A stretch of 22,055 bases of DNA, from NCBI GenBank assembly GCA_964544345.1, contig CAZJBT010000015.1, forward strand, positions 1 to 22,055, given 5' to 3'. Position numbers and translations under genes: made by a program. Source of the DNA: CAKTOF01 sp964544345. Lineage in GTDB: Bacteria > Bacillota > Clostridia > Oscillospirales > Oscillospiraceae. This document shows positions 1-8,492 of the stretch, piece after piece; position 1 is the stretch's first letter, and each line of letters starts with the position of its first letter. The notes under the pieces were generated by a model. The model was not told where the DNA came from, ran no database searches, and saw nothing but the letters and a program-made list of their open reading frames with translations.

Positions 1-18
1 TCATTACCTCTATCGTTA

Positions 19-37
19 CAGGCAAATCAAATGCCTG
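19..37. repeat. Short inverted repeat in the 5' leader region of the first gene
   Basis: A 6-bp inverted repeat, CAGGCA and TGCCTG, separated by a 7-base AT-rich loop, lies about 105 bases before the first start codon. The rest of bases 1-141 is A/G-rich and ends in a strong ribosome binding site. A second small one, GCGGC-GCT-GCCGC, sits at 105-117. I recognise no riboswitch class here and see no convincing -35/-10 pair. It may be the end of an upstream unit or an operator. Confidence 0.25.
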
Positions 38-141
38 AGGGAACCAAAGGAGAGAAGCGAGGAGACATAACGGAAAAGCTTTTGTATCTTTTATAGAAAA
101 AGAAGCGGCGCTGCCGCAATGGGCAAAAGGAGGCAACCACA

Positions 142-534
142 ATGCAGGAGGTCTGTGAATTTCTGAAAAACGCCGGGGCGTACTATTTGGCGACCGACGA
201 CGCCGGGCAGCCGCGCGTGCGGCCGTTTGGCACGGCGCATATTTTTGAGGATCGGCTCTACATCCAGACCGGGCGGAAGAAGGACGTGTTCCGCCAGATC
301 GAGCGCAACCCGCGCGTGGAGCTGTGCGCGTTTGCCAAGGGGCAGACGCTGCGCGTGGCCGGCACGCTGGCGGTCGACGATCGGCTCGAAGCCCAGCGTT
401 CGCTGCTCGACGCCTATCCGGGCTTGCAGGATCAGTATCAGGCCGGCGACGGCAACAATGTTGTGCTGTACTTTGAACACGCGACGGCCACCTTTTCCGC
501 CCCGGGCGGCGAGGCGCGGACTGTGACGTTCTAA
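142..534 (+). CDS. Pyridoxamine 5'-phosphate oxidase-family (FMN split-barrel) protein
   Basis: A 130-residue protein of the small PPOX/FMN-binding split-barrel family, probably a cytosolic dimer that binds FMN (or another flavin) and acts as an oxidoreductase on an unknown substrate. The family pattern is visible: an N-terminal helix, then YYLATDDAGQPRVRPF-type strand (about residues 14-29), IYIQTGRKKDVFRQI (about 46-60, the usual phosphate-binding K-x-V region) and NPRVELCAF (about 62-71), followed by the barrel strands. The length is typical of the stand-alone short form and far shorter than PdxH (over 200 aa), so pyridoxine oxidase activity is not implied. The start is fixed by AAAAGGAGG 8 bases upstream. 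A strong hairpin terminator follows directly, so it is monocistronic. The specific substrate cannot be read from sequence. Confidence 0.85.
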   Translation: MQEVCEFLKNAGAYYLATDDAGQPRVRPFGTAHIFEDRLYIQTGRKKDVFRQIERNPRVELCAFAKGQTLRVAGTLAVDDRLEAQRSLLDAYPGLQDQYQAGDGNNVVLYFEHATATFSAPGGEARTVTF

Positions 535-544
535 ATCCCATAGG

Positions 545-590
545 AAAAGCCCCGGACGGCGCTTTGCTTGCGCGCCGCCCGGGGCTTTTT
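545..590 (+). terminator. Intrinsic terminator after the PPOX-family gene
   Basis: A long GC-rich stem (AAAAGCCCCGGACGGCGC pairing with GCGCCGCCCGGGGCTTTT, with slight imperfection) around a short TTTGCTT-type loop, ending in a T5 run. A-run and T-run flank both sides, so it may also work on the minus strand. It begins 10 bases after the stop codon. Confidence 0.85.
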
Positions 591-625
591 GCACAGGCTG
601 CGTCTCCGCTGCGCGCCGCAGAGCG

Positions 626-665
626 GGAAAAAGCCGCCGGACGCGAGTACGCGCGATCCGGCGGC
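626..665 (-). terminator. Intrinsic terminator of the MATE exporter gene
   Basis: GCCGCCGGA (633-641) pairs perfectly with TCCGGCGGC (657-665). Read on the minus strand, the stem is followed by a T5 run (the AAAAA at 628-632 of the plus strand). It lies just past the stop codon of the minus-strand MATE gene. Confidence 0.8.
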
Positions 666-679
666 GAACGACCCGGCGG

Positions 680-2056
680 CTATTCGTCCGCCTTTTGGGT
701 GATGAGCTTGTGTGTTTTCCAGCGGCCGGAGAGGTAGTAGACCAGTCCGATGACGACCGGGACATAGCCGGCGAGCGCGCTGCCGAACCAGAAGCCCTGC
801 AGCCCCAGCCCCGCCGTGTAGCCGAGCAACAGCGAGAAGCCGATGCGCGCGATCACGCCGTCGATCAGGCCGGAGACGAGCGCAAGCGAGGCGAAGCCGA
901 TGCCGTTGATCAGACAATTGGCCGTCCCGCGCAGGCCGTTGGACAGATAGCACAACGCGCCGGCGGGCGCATAGACCGAGGCGTAGGCGAGCACCTCGGG
1001 ATCGGTGTTGAAGAAGGAGAAGATCTGCTCGGGGAACACGAAGATGGCGAGCGCACACAGTGCAGACCAGACTGTGCAGATCAGCAGTACACAGCCGAGG
1101 ATCTGACTGACACGGCGCGTCTTTTTCGCGGCGATGTTCTGCGCGACCATCGCTGAGCCGGCCGCGCCGACAGAGTTGCTGACGATGCGCAGGATGTTCT
1201 CGAATTTGGTGGCCACACCGTTGGCGGCAGTCGCCGCCACGCCGAACAGATTGATGCGCGACGAGACAAACAGCACCGAGATGAGCACCGCCGCGAACTG
1301 CGCCGCCATCGGCAGGCCGAGGCGCAGGATCATCATGAGGTACTCCTTCACGGGCCGGAAGCTCTCCCGCTTGAAGTCGAAGCCGAAGCTCTCGCGCCGG
1401 CGGTAGAGGTAGAAAAGCGACGCGACGACGGAGAACGCCTGCCCGAGCACAGTGGCGAGCGCCGCGCCCGCCGCGCCCCAGCGGAAGCCCACGACGAACA
1501 GCAGGTCGAGCACCAGGTTCATGACCGACGCGATGGCGATGAACAGGAGCGGCCGCTTGCTGTCGCCCATGCCGCGCAGGATGGAGCTGACCGCATTGTA
1601 GCCAAAGACAAAGACGAGACCAGCCGCGCTGATGAGGGTATAGTTCCGAGCCTCGGTCATGGCCTCGGCCGGCATATTGATGAGACTGAGCTGCAGGTCG
1701 GTCGCCAGGATACAGACGACGCTCAGGCACAGCGCCAGCGCCGTCAGGAACGTCAGCAGCGTACCGATGATGCGCTGGAGCGAGACGCGGTCATTCTTGC
1801 CGACGAACTGAGCGATGATGATCTGACCGGCTGAGGCGATTCCCATGCCGATCATCGTGTAGAACATGATCAGCTCGCCGCACGCTGCGACGGCGGCAAG
1901 ACCCTCCTTGCCGGCGAAGCGGCCGACGACCAACGTGTCGACCATGGTATAGAGTGTCTGCAGGCAGTTCGCCAGCAGAAACGGCAGCGAAAAGCTGATG
2001 AGCTGCCGCGTGACGCTGCCCTCGGTCATATTGCGGATCATAGATTTTTCGCTCAT
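680..2056 (-). CDS. MATE family multidrug/metabolite exporter
   Basis: A 458-residue integral membrane protein of the MATE family, which exports cationic drugs, flavins or other organic compounds in exchange for Na+ or H+. The sequence shows two homologous halves of six hydrophobic helices each, and the N-terminus has the family pattern: short polar start, then SFSLPFLLANCLQTLYTMVD and VDTLVVGRFAG (about residues 20-50), with GQIIIAQFVG further on. Length is standard (440-470). The start at MSEKSMIR is supported by a GAGGGG ribosome binding site 5 bases upstream and by a good promoter before it. It is flanked by its own promoter and terminator, so it is an independent unit, convergent with the PPOX-family gene. 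Substrate not predictable. Confidence 0.92.
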   Translation of the reverse strand: MSEKSMIRNMTEGSVTRQLISFSLPFLLANCLQTLYTMVDTLVVGRFAGKEGLAAVAACGELIMFYTMIGMGIASAGQIIIAQFVGKNDRVSLQRIIGTLLTFLTALALCLSVVCILATDLQLSLINMPAEAMTEARNYTLISAAGLVFVFGYNAVSSILRGMGDSKRPLLFIAIASVMNLVLDLLFVVGFRWGAAGAALATVLGQAFSVVASLFYLYRRRESFGFDFKRESFRPVKEYLMMILRLGLPMAAQFAAVLISVLFVSSRINLFGVAATAANGVATKFENILRIVSNSVGAAGSAMVAQNIAAKKTRRVSQILGCVLLICTVWSALCALAIFVFPEQIFSFFNTDPEVLAYASVYAPAGALCYLSNGLRGTANCLINGIGFASLALVSGLIDGVIARIGFSLLLGYTAGLGLQGFWFGSALAGYVPVVIGLVYYLSGRWKTHKLITQKADE

Positions 2057-2088
2057 GGGTTCCCCTCTTTCCAGGCGCTTTCTTGATT

Positions 2089-2117
2089 AGTATACCATAT
2101 ATTCGCATGCTTTGCAA
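2089..2117 (-). promoter_or_regulatory. SigA-type promoter of the MATE gene
   Basis: On the minus strand, TTGCAA (plus 2112-2117) and TATACT (plus 2089-2094) are separated by exactly 17 bases. The distance to the start codon is about 33 bases. Confidence 0.75.
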
Positions 2118-2260
2118 AGAAATGCTTCTTCATTTTCTGCATGGCGTTTATGCACTTACAGCGGGCGCGGTTTGCCGTGCTGCGGGAGGCAGAAGGCGAG
2201 GCCGATGACAAAGGAGATACGACCCGGCCGTCTGCGAGTGGGAAGGATCGGCGGAAACGA

Positions 2261-2288
2261 TTGGAGGCGGGCTGTTTGCGGGTATACT
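2261..2288 (+). promoter_or_regulatory. SigA-type promoter of the thioredoxin-like gene
   Basis: TTGGAG (2261-2266), 16-base spacer, TATACT (2283-2288), giving a start about 25 bases before the ATG at 2321. The rest of the 264-base divergent region between this gene and the MATE gene shows no further coding sequence I can support. Confidence 0.6.
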
Positions 2289-2320
2289 TCTGTGACACTT
2301 TTTCCACAGGAGGTCTCGTT

Positions 2321-2644
2321 ATGAAAATCACCACCAGACAGGAATTTGAGGAGCAGGTGCTCCACTCGTCGACACCGGTGCTCGCGGAGTTCCGCACGGC
2401 GGAGTGCTGCGCAAGTCCCGCGCAGGCTGCGGCGCTTGCGCAGCTTGAGCAGACCGGCGCGGTGCGCGTATGCACGGTGGACGTGGCGGAGCAGCCGATG
2501 CTGCCCGGGCGGTTCGGCATCCAGACCGCGCCGGCGATGCTGCTGTTCCGCTCGGGTCGTGTGACGGCCGCGGCGGTCGGCGCGCGCTCGTTCGACGATC
2601 TGATTGCCATGCTCCGCCCTGTCTCCAAGCGTCCGGCACGCTGA
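2321..2644 (+). CDS. Small thioredoxin-fold protein with altered CxxC site
   Basis: A 107-residue cytosolic protein of thioredoxin size and fold. The start at 2321 is set by ACAGGAGG 8 bases upstream; longer readings from 2141 have no such signal. The thioredoxin layout is visible: beta strand PVLAEF (19-24), then the position of the redox motif, then the cis-proline segment GIQTAPAMLLF (67-77, Pro71) and a final helix. The usual WCGPC is replaced by E-C-C-A-S (28-32), so the resolving Cys is Ser and an extra Cys sits next to the attacking Cys29. A monothiol or non-redox role is therefore likely, such as a co-chaperone or a mixed-disulfide sensor. Trx-family membership is fairly sure; function is not. 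Confidence 0.75.
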   Translation: MKITTRQEFEEQVLHSSTPVLAEFRTAECCASPAQAAALAQLEQTGAVRVCTVDVAEQPMLPGRFGIQTAPAMLLFRSGRVTAAAVGARSFDDLIAMLRPVSKRPAR

Positions 2645-2670
2645 CGCGCTGCGGCGGGGGGAAAACGGAG

Positions 2671-2706
2671 TTGACGAAAGAAATCTGACGGCGTATGGCG
2701 TATAAT
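2671..2706 (+). promoter_or_regulatory. Likely promoter region of the ABC transporter/hydrolase operon
   Basis: TTGACG at 2671-2676 is followed after 17 bases by TATGGC (2694-2699), and a perfect TATAAT follows at 2701-2706 but 24 bases from that -35. Either hexamer could be the -10. About 105-110 bases of leader follow before the start codon at 2812. Confidence 0.5.
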
Positions 2707-2811
2707 ATTGTTAAAATGAGTCGAAATGCGGGAAGCGGCGCGCTGCAGGCGTTTCCCCGCGCGGCGGCTCAGTATGCTGTACCCGAAATACAGATAAAAA
2801 GGAGAAAAGAA

Positions 2812-3906
2812 ATGAACTGGAAAAAGATCGTCGCCCTGCTTCTCGCGCTTTCCATGCTCACCGCCATCGCCGTCGGCTGTGCTTCCGAGACAAAGACTGA
2901 CGATGGCAGCGCCAACAACGACACCACGGATGCCCCGACCGCAGAAGATGACGGCTACGGCATCGGCATCACCAAGAACATGGACGGCACCTACACCGTC
3001 GCCGTCGGCGTTCTGACGTTTATGGTCGACTATTTCAAAGAGGTCGCCTACGGCGCCATCCAGGCCGGCGAGGATCTCGGCGTCAACGTCGTGCTCTACA
3101 CCGGCTCCATCGCCACCCCGGCCGATCAGGTCGCCCTGATCGAGAACCAGATCCAGACCGGCGTTGACGCTATCACCTTCACCCCGGTCGACGTCTACGG
3201 CCTGGCCACCGCGGTCGACGCCTGCAACGAGGCCGACATCGCCACCGTCTCTGAGACCGATATTCTCGGCGGCAATACCAGCGTCACCACCGTCATCGCC
3301 TCCGACGACATCACCACCGGCGAGACCGTCGCTGAGCGCTGCGCTCAGGAGCTGAACGGCGAGGGCAAGGTGCTCATCCTGAACACCGGTGCGGCCATCG
3401 TCAACAGCCAGCTCAAGTGCCAGGGCATTGAGGATTACTTCGCCGCGAACTATCCCGGTATCGAGATCCTCGCCAACATGGCGTGTGAGGGCGGCGACCA
3501 GGCGACCGGTCAGAAGGTCATGGCCGATATGACCCAGACCTTCTCCGACATCGACGCCGTCATCTGCATCAACGACACCGTCGCGCTCGGCGCGTGCATC
3601 TCCCTCGAGGAGGCCGGCTACACCCTCGGCGAGGACGTCAAGGTTCTCTCCTGCAACTACTCCTCTGAGCTGACTGACAAGATCCGCAACGGCGAGATCT
3701 CCTGTGCGATCTATTCCTGGGGGCAGCTTTTCGGCTACTGGTCGGTTGAGATGGCCGTTCGTTCGCTCAACGGCGATCCGGTGCCGGATCACATCCAGCA
3801 GCCCAACGCGCTCGTCACGCCGGAGAACATCGAGTTCTACAACACCATCGCCAGCCAGGCGAAGAACTTTGACTTCGACGAGTACATGGCCAACCAGGGC
3901 GACTGA
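2812..3906 (+). CDS. Sugar-type ABC transporter substrate-binding lipoprotein (RbsB-like)
   Basis: A 364-residue lipid-anchored extracellular solute-binding protein of the periplasmic-binding-protein type 1/4 class (RbsB, LsrB, XylF relatives). Residues 1-23 form a lipoprotein signal: two Lys, a hydrophobic stretch and a lipobox AVGC with Cys23. A low-complexity D/T/N linker follows to about residue 45, then two Rossmann-like lobes. Family features seen are YFKEVAYGAIQAGEDLGVNV (about 69-88), DQVALIENQIQTGVDAI (about 104-120) and the hinge/second lobe with DIDAVICINDTVALGA (about 243-258). The start at 2812 has AAAAAGGAG upstream. It is first in an operon with the double ATPase, permease and hydrolase, so it supplies the specificity. 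The ligand is unknown: sugar, nucleoside or autoinducer-like compounds are all used by this class. Confidence 0.9.
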   Translation: MNWKKIVALLLALSMLTAIAVGCASETKTDDGSANNDTTDAPTAEDDGYGIGITKNMDGTYTVAVGVLTFMVDYFKEVAYGAIQAGEDLGVNVVLYTGSIATPADQVALIENQIQTGVDAITFTPVDVYGLATAVDACNEADIATVSETDILGGNTSVTTVIASDDITTGETVAERCAQELNGEGKVLILNTGAAIVNSQLKCQGIEDYFAANYPGIEILANMACEGGDQATGQKVMADMTQTFSDIDAVICINDTVALGACISLEEAGYTLGEDVKVLSCNYSSELTDKIRNGEISCAIYSWGQLFGYWSVEMAVRSLNGDPVPDHIQQPNALVTPENIEFYNTIASQAKNFDFDEYMANQGD

Positions 3907-3934
3907 TTTGCAGCGCTACATTTGACTTGGCAGC

Positions 3935-3977
3935 AGCGCCCCGGCTCTCTTGCAACCCAGGGGAGCCGGGGCGCTTT
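3935..3977 (+). terminator. Intercistronic hairpin / attenuator between binding protein and ATPase genes
   Basis: AGCGCCCCGGCTC (3935-3947) pairs perfectly over 13 bp with GAGCCGGGGCGCT (3963-3975), followed by only TT(T). The T-tract is short, so partial termination or 3'-end stabilisation is more likely than full stop. This is the usual arrangement that gives more binding protein than membrane components. Confidence 0.7.
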
Positions 3978-4015
3978 CCATCACCTTATCCCGCAGAAAG
4001 GAGGGACGCCTCACC

Positions 4016-5530
4016 ATGAGCGAAAGTGAAAACATCCTTGAGGTGAAAGGCATTTCCAAGAGCTTCCCCGGCGTCAAGGCGCTCGATCAGGTCTCCTTCG
4101 GCATCCGGCGCGGCGAGATCCATGCGCTGCTCGGCGCGAACGGCGCCGGAAAGTCGACGATCATCAAGATCATCGCCGGCATGTACACCCGCGACGAAGG
4201 CGAGATCCTCATCGACGGCCGGCAGGTCGCCATCCGCAATCCGGTCGACGCGCAGAATCTCGGCATCAGCGTCGTGTTTCAGGAGCTGGCCGTGTTTCCG
4301 GATCTCAACGTTCTCGAAAACATCTTTATGAACCGCGAGGTGACGCGCGGCGGCCTGTATAACTGGAAGGAGATGCGCCGGCGAACCCAGGAGATCATCG
4401 ACGAGCTGGGGCTTGGCTTCAAGGTCACAGACCGCGTCGGCAGCCTGCCGATCGCACAGCAGCAGATGGTCGAGATCGTCAAGGCCGTCTCATTCAACGC
4501 CAAGATCCTGATCCTCGACGAGCCGACCTCCTCGCTCTCCGCGAAGGAGACTGAGCGGCTGTTTGAGATCATGCGCAAGCTCCATGAGAAGGGTACCACC
4601 ATCATCTACGTGTCCCATCGTCTGGATGAGATATACCGCAACTGCGAGCGGCTGACGCTTCTGCGCGACGGCCAGTGGGTCTTGATGCGCGACCTCGCGG
4701 GCTTCCCGCGCGTGGAGCTGATCTCCAACATGATCGGCCGGACGCTCGAAGCGGAGTTCCCGACCAAGACCAACACCGTCGGCGACGAGATCCTCCGTGC
4801 GGAGAACTTTACGGCGCCCGGTGTATTTGAGAACATCTCCTTTACGCTCCGCCGCGGCGAGGTGCTCGGCTTTGCCGGCCGGGTCGGCGCGGGCCGCACT
4901 GAGCTGATGCGCGCGATCTACGGCGCGCACTCCAAGACCTCCGGTACGGTCTACCTGAACGGCAAAAAGGCTGTCATCCGCTCGCCGCGCGACGCGCTGA
5001 AGTATGGCATCGTCTACGCCACGGAAAACCGCAAGAGCGACGGCCTCCTGATGAGCCGATCGATCTTAGAGAATGTCTCGCTTTCGAGCCTGTCGAAGTT
5101 CGCGCATCCGCTGATCGACCGCCGCGCCGAGCGCAAGGAGGTCGAGCGCGCCGCGGGTGACTTGAAGGTCAAGTGCTCGTCGCTGTCACAGCATGCAGCC
5201 AATCTCTCCGGCGGAAACCAGCAGAAGGTCTGTCTCGCCAAGTGGCTGCTCACCGATCCGCAGATCTTCATCCTCGACGAGCCGACCAAGGGCATCGACG
5301 TCGGCGCCAAGGCTGAGTTTTACCGCATCATCAACGAGCTGGCTGAGCGCGGCGCCGCCGTCATCGTCGTCTCCTCCGAGGAGACGGAGCTGATGGGGAT
5401 GTGCGACCGCATCCTCGTCATGCACGAGGGCGTGATGACCGGTGAGATTGACGACGTCCCGCACGCGGAGAACGTCGAGCGGCGTCTGATGGAATACATG
5501 ATGAACGCCGGTCAGGATCAGGCCTCGTGA
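4016..5530 (+). CDS. Double-domain sugar ABC transporter ATP-binding protein (RbsA/MglA-like)
   Basis: A 504-residue cytoplasmic ATPase with two fused nucleotide-binding domains, powering import of the ligand captured by the upstream lipoprotein. Domain 1 has Walker A GANGAGKST (40-48), the signature region LPIAQQQM, and Walker B LILDEP with D168-E169. Domain 2 has the degenerate Walker A GRVGAGRT (288-295, Lys replaced by Arg) typical of this family, signature LSGGNQQK (397-404), and IFILDEPTKGIDVGA. Length matches RbsA/MglA/XylG (about 500). The start at MSESENILEV is supported by AAAGGAGGG; an in-frame earlier Met at 3950 lies inside the preceding hairpin and is rejected. The permease gene follows 34 bases after the stop. 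Confidence 0.93.
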   Translation: MSESENILEVKGISKSFPGVKALDQVSFGIRRGEIHALLGANGAGKSTIIKIIAGMYTRDEGEILIDGRQVAIRNPVDAQNLGISVVFQELAVFPDLNVLENIFMNREVTRGGLYNWKEMRRRTQEIIDELGLGFKVTDRVGSLPIAQQQMVEIVKAVSFNAKILILDEPTSSLSAKETERLFEIMRKLHEKGTTIIYVSHRLDEIYRNCERLTLLRDGQWVLMRDLAGFPRVELISNMIGRTLEAEFPTKTNTVGDEILRAENFTAPGVFENISFTLRRGEVLGFAGRVGAGRTELMRAIYGAHSKTSGTVYLNGKKAVIRSPRDALKYGIVYATENRKSDGLLMSRSILENVSLSSLSKFAHPLIDRRAERKEVERAAGDLKVKCSSLSQHAANLSGGNQQKVCLAKWLLTDPQIFILDEPTKGIDVGAKAEFYRIINELAERGAAVIVVSSEETELMGMCDRILVMHEGVMTGEIDDVPHAENVERRLMEYMMNAGQDQAS

Positions 5531-5564
5531 CGGCCTGCCTCAAGGAAAGAAGACTACATATATC

Positions 5565-6516
5565 ATGATTAAGGGAAGATCCTTTGCCGAGCTGTACAAG
5601 GCCTACGGTATCTATGTCCTGATGGTCGTGCTGATCGCGATCTTGTCCATCATCGCGCCGGGCAGCTTTCTGACGGTGTCCAACCTGCTCAACGTGCTGC
5701 GCCAGAGCGCGGTCTACGCGATGTTCGGCCTGACCTATGTGTTCATCGGCGACGCGCTCGACCTGTCGGTCGGCAGCACGCTGAACCTGTGCTCGTGCAT
5801 CGTGGCCATGCTGATCGTCAACCACGGCTTGAATATGTGGCTGGCGCTTGTTCTGACGCTGTGCGTCGGCGTTTTCGTGGGCGCGTGCAATGCGTTCATC
5901 GTGACCAAGCTGCGCGTCAACCCGTTTCTCGGCACGCTTGGCACCATGTATATCATCAAGGACCCTCGCCCTCTACATCACCAATGAAAATCCGATCCAG
6001 GGCCTGCCCGAGAGCTTCAAGATCTTCGGCGGCACGCTGAAGAACTTCGCCTTCCCGCAGCAGGTGTTCATCGCCGCCGCGCTGTTCGTGGTGCTTTACA
6101 TCGTCCTGCGCCATACGAAGATCGGCCGCCACGTCTATGCCGTCGGCTCGAATGCCGAGGCCGCGCGCCTGTCCGGCGTGAGCGTGACGAAGATCAAGTT
6201 TTTCATCTTCATGCTCTCCGGCTTCTGCGCTGCGCTCGCCGGCGTTGTCATGTGCTCGCGCCTCCAGCTCGGCTCCGCCGTTTTGACGAGCGGCTATGAG
6301 ATGGACGCCATCGCGGCCGTCTGCATCGGCGGCACCTCCTCCGGCGGCGGCGACGGCAGCCTCGGCAAGACGGTCTGCGGCGCGCTGACGCTGACCATTA
6401 TCCGCGTCGGCCTGAACATCCTGCGCATCGGCACGTCGATCCAGCAGATCATTATCGGTGCGGTCATCGTCGCCGTGGTCGCCATCGATATGTTTAACCG
6501 CAACCGTCAGAACTGA
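5565..6516 (+). pseudogene. RbsC-like ABC transporter permease interrupted by a frameshift
   Basis: Two overlapping frames together encode one permease of the BPD_transp_2 (RbsC/XylH/LsrC) type, the membrane channel of the transporter. Frame 1 runs from ATG 5565 through TLGTMYIIK (ending about 5960); the protein continues in the +1 frame from about 5965 as LALYITNENPIQGLPES to the stop at 6516. The joined product is about 317 residues, the normal family length, with hydrophobic helices on both sides of the break. Family permeases read through this point as roughly K/R-G-L-A-L, so one extra base in the CCC run at 5963-5965, or a 2-base loss next to it, explains everything. No slippery site is evident, so it is a sequencing/assembly error or a recent mutation. 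The ribosome binding site AAGGAAAG is rather far (15 bases) from the ATG. Confidence 0.85.
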
Positions 6517-6535
6517 GAAACGGAGGTCTTCTTCC

Positions 6536-8365
6536 ATGGCTGAATACCAGCACGAACAGTTCAAAAATAAAATTATTTTCGAGTGGCAGGACGCGCAGTC
6601 CATCGAAGACCCGAAGTTCCGCTACAACGGCTTTCGGCAGGAGACGACCATTTTGCCGAAGGGCTGGCTGAAGGAGGAGGGCATGCTCCCGCTGCCTTGC
6701 GACACCATCTATGACCGCGACGTGGCGATCAGGCTGCGCGACGGCACCACGATCTACTGCGACGTGTTCCGCCCCGTGACGGACGAGCCGGTTCCGGTGC
6801 TGTTCGCCTCGACGATGTTCGGTAAATATGGCTCGTACATCACGCTCGACGATATCCCCGGCCGCAACGGCGTGCCGCGCGACCGGCTCTCGGGTCTGCA
6901 GTCGTGGGAGGCGCCTGACCCGGCCTGGTGGGTCAACGCCGGCTATGCAATGGTCAACGTCGACATCCGCGGCATCGGCAGCTCCGAGGGCAACGCCTGC
7001 TATTTCGGCTCGCAGGATGCGGACGACAACTACGATATCATCGAGTTTCTCGGCACGCAGCCCTGGTCGAACGGCAAGGTCGCCATGGTCGGCAACTCGT
7101 GGCTGGCCATCACGCAGTGGTACGTCGCCGCGAAGAACCCGCCGCACCTCGCGGCCATTGCCCCGTGGGAGGGTCACGCGAACATGTACTGCGACGAGTA
7201 TATGCGCGGCGGCATCCCGAACTTCTCCTACGCCCGGCCGTGCATGAGCTTCGGCCAGCACCAGATGGAGAACCTCCAGCAGATGATGCGCAAGTATCCG
7301 CTCTGGAACGAGTATTGGGACGACAAGGCCGCGAAATTTGAGACGTGCCGCGTCCCGGCCTATGTCGTGGCGAGCTACTTGAGCGAGCTGCACACCCGCG
7401 GCTCCATCGAGGGCTTCCGCCGCATCGGCTCGGAGGAGAAGTGGCTCCGCATCCACAACACGCAGGAGTGGCCGGATCTCTATGATCCGCGCTATACCGA
7501 GGAGCTGTGCAGATTCTTCGACCACTATCTCAAGGGCGTTGACAACGGCTGGGAGAAGACACCGCGCGTGCGCATCGCAGTGCTCGACCCGTCCGGCGTC
7601 GGCACGGTCACGATCGACCGCACACCGGATGCGGAGAAGAAACCCTCGACCTTCTCGCGCGCTTCGACCGGCGAGCACTACCCGTATCCCACGCCGGTCA
7701 TCGACGTGCCGCACAGGCCGGGCAAGGCTGTCTTGGAGCGCCCGGAGGAGGACTTCCCGCTCGCACGGCAGCAGCGCAAAAGGCTGTATCTCGATGCGTC
7801 CGATATGGGGCTGAAACCGGAACAGCCTGTGCAGGAGGCTGAGGCCGGCTACACGGCGGACGACTATGAAGGACACGTCACCTTCACACACGTCTTTGAC
7901 CGCGAGACGGAGATCACGGGCTATATGAAGCTGCACGTCTGGATGGAGACGCGCGAAGCGCGCGACATGGACGTCTACTGCCGCATCAGCAAGCTGAACG
8001 AAAAGGGCGAGATGGTGTTCCACGACTCGATCATGTGGTCGTACTCCGGCCCGAACGGTCTGCTGCGCGCGTCGCACCGCGAGATCAATCCCGCGCGCTC
8101 GACCGAGTGCGAGCCGTTCCATCCGCACAACAGCGTCCTGCCGGTCAAAAAGGGCGAGCCGGTCGCGCTGGACATCGGCCTGTGGCCGACGAGCATGGTG
8201 TTCCACAAGGGCGAGGCGATCCAGGTCAACATCGCCAGCTTCGACTATCTTGGCATCCTGCCGATGTGGGACGAGCCGCTCACCTTCAACGACGGTGCGC
8301 ATTACGTCCGCACTGGCGGCCGGTTCGACAGCTATCTGCTGTATCCGGAGATCCCGCAGGAGTGA
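6536..8365 (+). CDS. CocE/NonD-family (peptidase S15-like) alpha/beta hydrolase 1
   Basis: A 609-residue cytosolic hydrolase of the CocE/NonD family (X-Pro dipeptidyl-peptidase-type fold), which cleaves esters or amides of small acyl compounds. An alpha/beta hydrolase core spans about residues 50-350, with RGIGSSEG (145-152) and the nucleophile elbow G-N-S-W (Ser188); a C-terminal beta jelly-roll as in PepX_C follows to the end. The region of the usual catalytic acid (WYD in CocE) reads Y-L-S-E-L-H (281-286) and the usual GPWxH motif reads IHNTQEW, so the triad is not canonical. No signal peptide. The start at MAEYQHEQ has CGGAGG 9-10 bases upstream, 19 bases after the permease stop, so it belongs to the transporter operon and probably acts on the imported ligand. 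Substrate unknown. Confidence 0.88.
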   Translation: MAEYQHEQFKNKIIFEWQDAQSIEDPKFRYNGFRQETTILPKGWLKEEGMLPLPCDTIYDRDVAIRLRDGTTIYCDVFRPVTDEPVPVLFASTMFGKYGSYITLDDIPGRNGVPRDRLSGLQSWEAPDPAWWVNAGYAMVNVDIRGIGSSEGNACYFGSQDADDNYDIIEFLGTQPWSNGKVAMVGNSWLAITQWYVAAKNPPHLAAIAPWEGHANMYCDEYMRGGIPNFSYARPCMSFGQHQMENLQQMMRKYPLWNEYWDDKAAKFETCRVPAYVVASYLSELHTRGSIEGFRRIGSEEKWLRIHNTQEWPDLYDPRYTEELCRFFDHYLKGVDNGWEKTPRVRIAVLDPSGVGTVTIDRTPDAEKKPSTFSRASTGEHYPYPTPVIDVPHRPGKAVLERPEEDFPLARQQRKRLYLDASDMGLKPEQPVQEAEAGYTADDYEGHVTFTHVFDRETEITGYMKLHVWMETREARDMDVYCRISKLNEKGEMVFHDSIMWSYSGPNGLLRASHREINPARSTECEPFHPHNSVLPVKKGEPVALDIGLWPTSMVFHKGEAIQVNIASFDYLGILPMWDEPLTFNDGAHYVRTGGRFDSYLLYPEIPQE

Positions 8366-8444
8366 GACGGGTGCTGCGCCCCTGCGCAGCGCCGGCCATG
8401 TAAAGCACGGCAAGTTTGATGAAACGCTTCGTAGAGATCCCAGT

Positions 8445-8483
8445 AAAAGAGCTGCTGCAGACCTATTCTGCAGCAGCTCTTTT
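8445..8483. terminator. Bidirectional terminator between the two convergent hydrolase genes
   Basis: AAAAGAGCTGCTGCAG (8445-8460) pairs perfectly over 16 bp with CTGCAGCAGCTCTTTT (8468-8483) around a 7-base loop. A-tract on the left and T-tract on the right make it a terminator for both strands, 80 bases after hydrolase 1 and 10 bases after the stop of hydrolase 2. Confidence 0.92.
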
Positions 8484-8492
8484 GTGTTGGCT

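Noticed and set aside
2053..3792. Long minus-strand reading frame (579 codons) opposite the binding-protein gene
   Set aside because: It is the antisense of a clear lipoprotein gene in GC-rich DNA, has a low-complexity D/G/V composition, and has no ribosome binding site.
5938..5987. Programmed +1 frameshifting in the permease gene
   Set aside because: No slippery heptamer, rare-codon pause or stimulatory structure is seen, and transporter permeases of this family are not known to use it.
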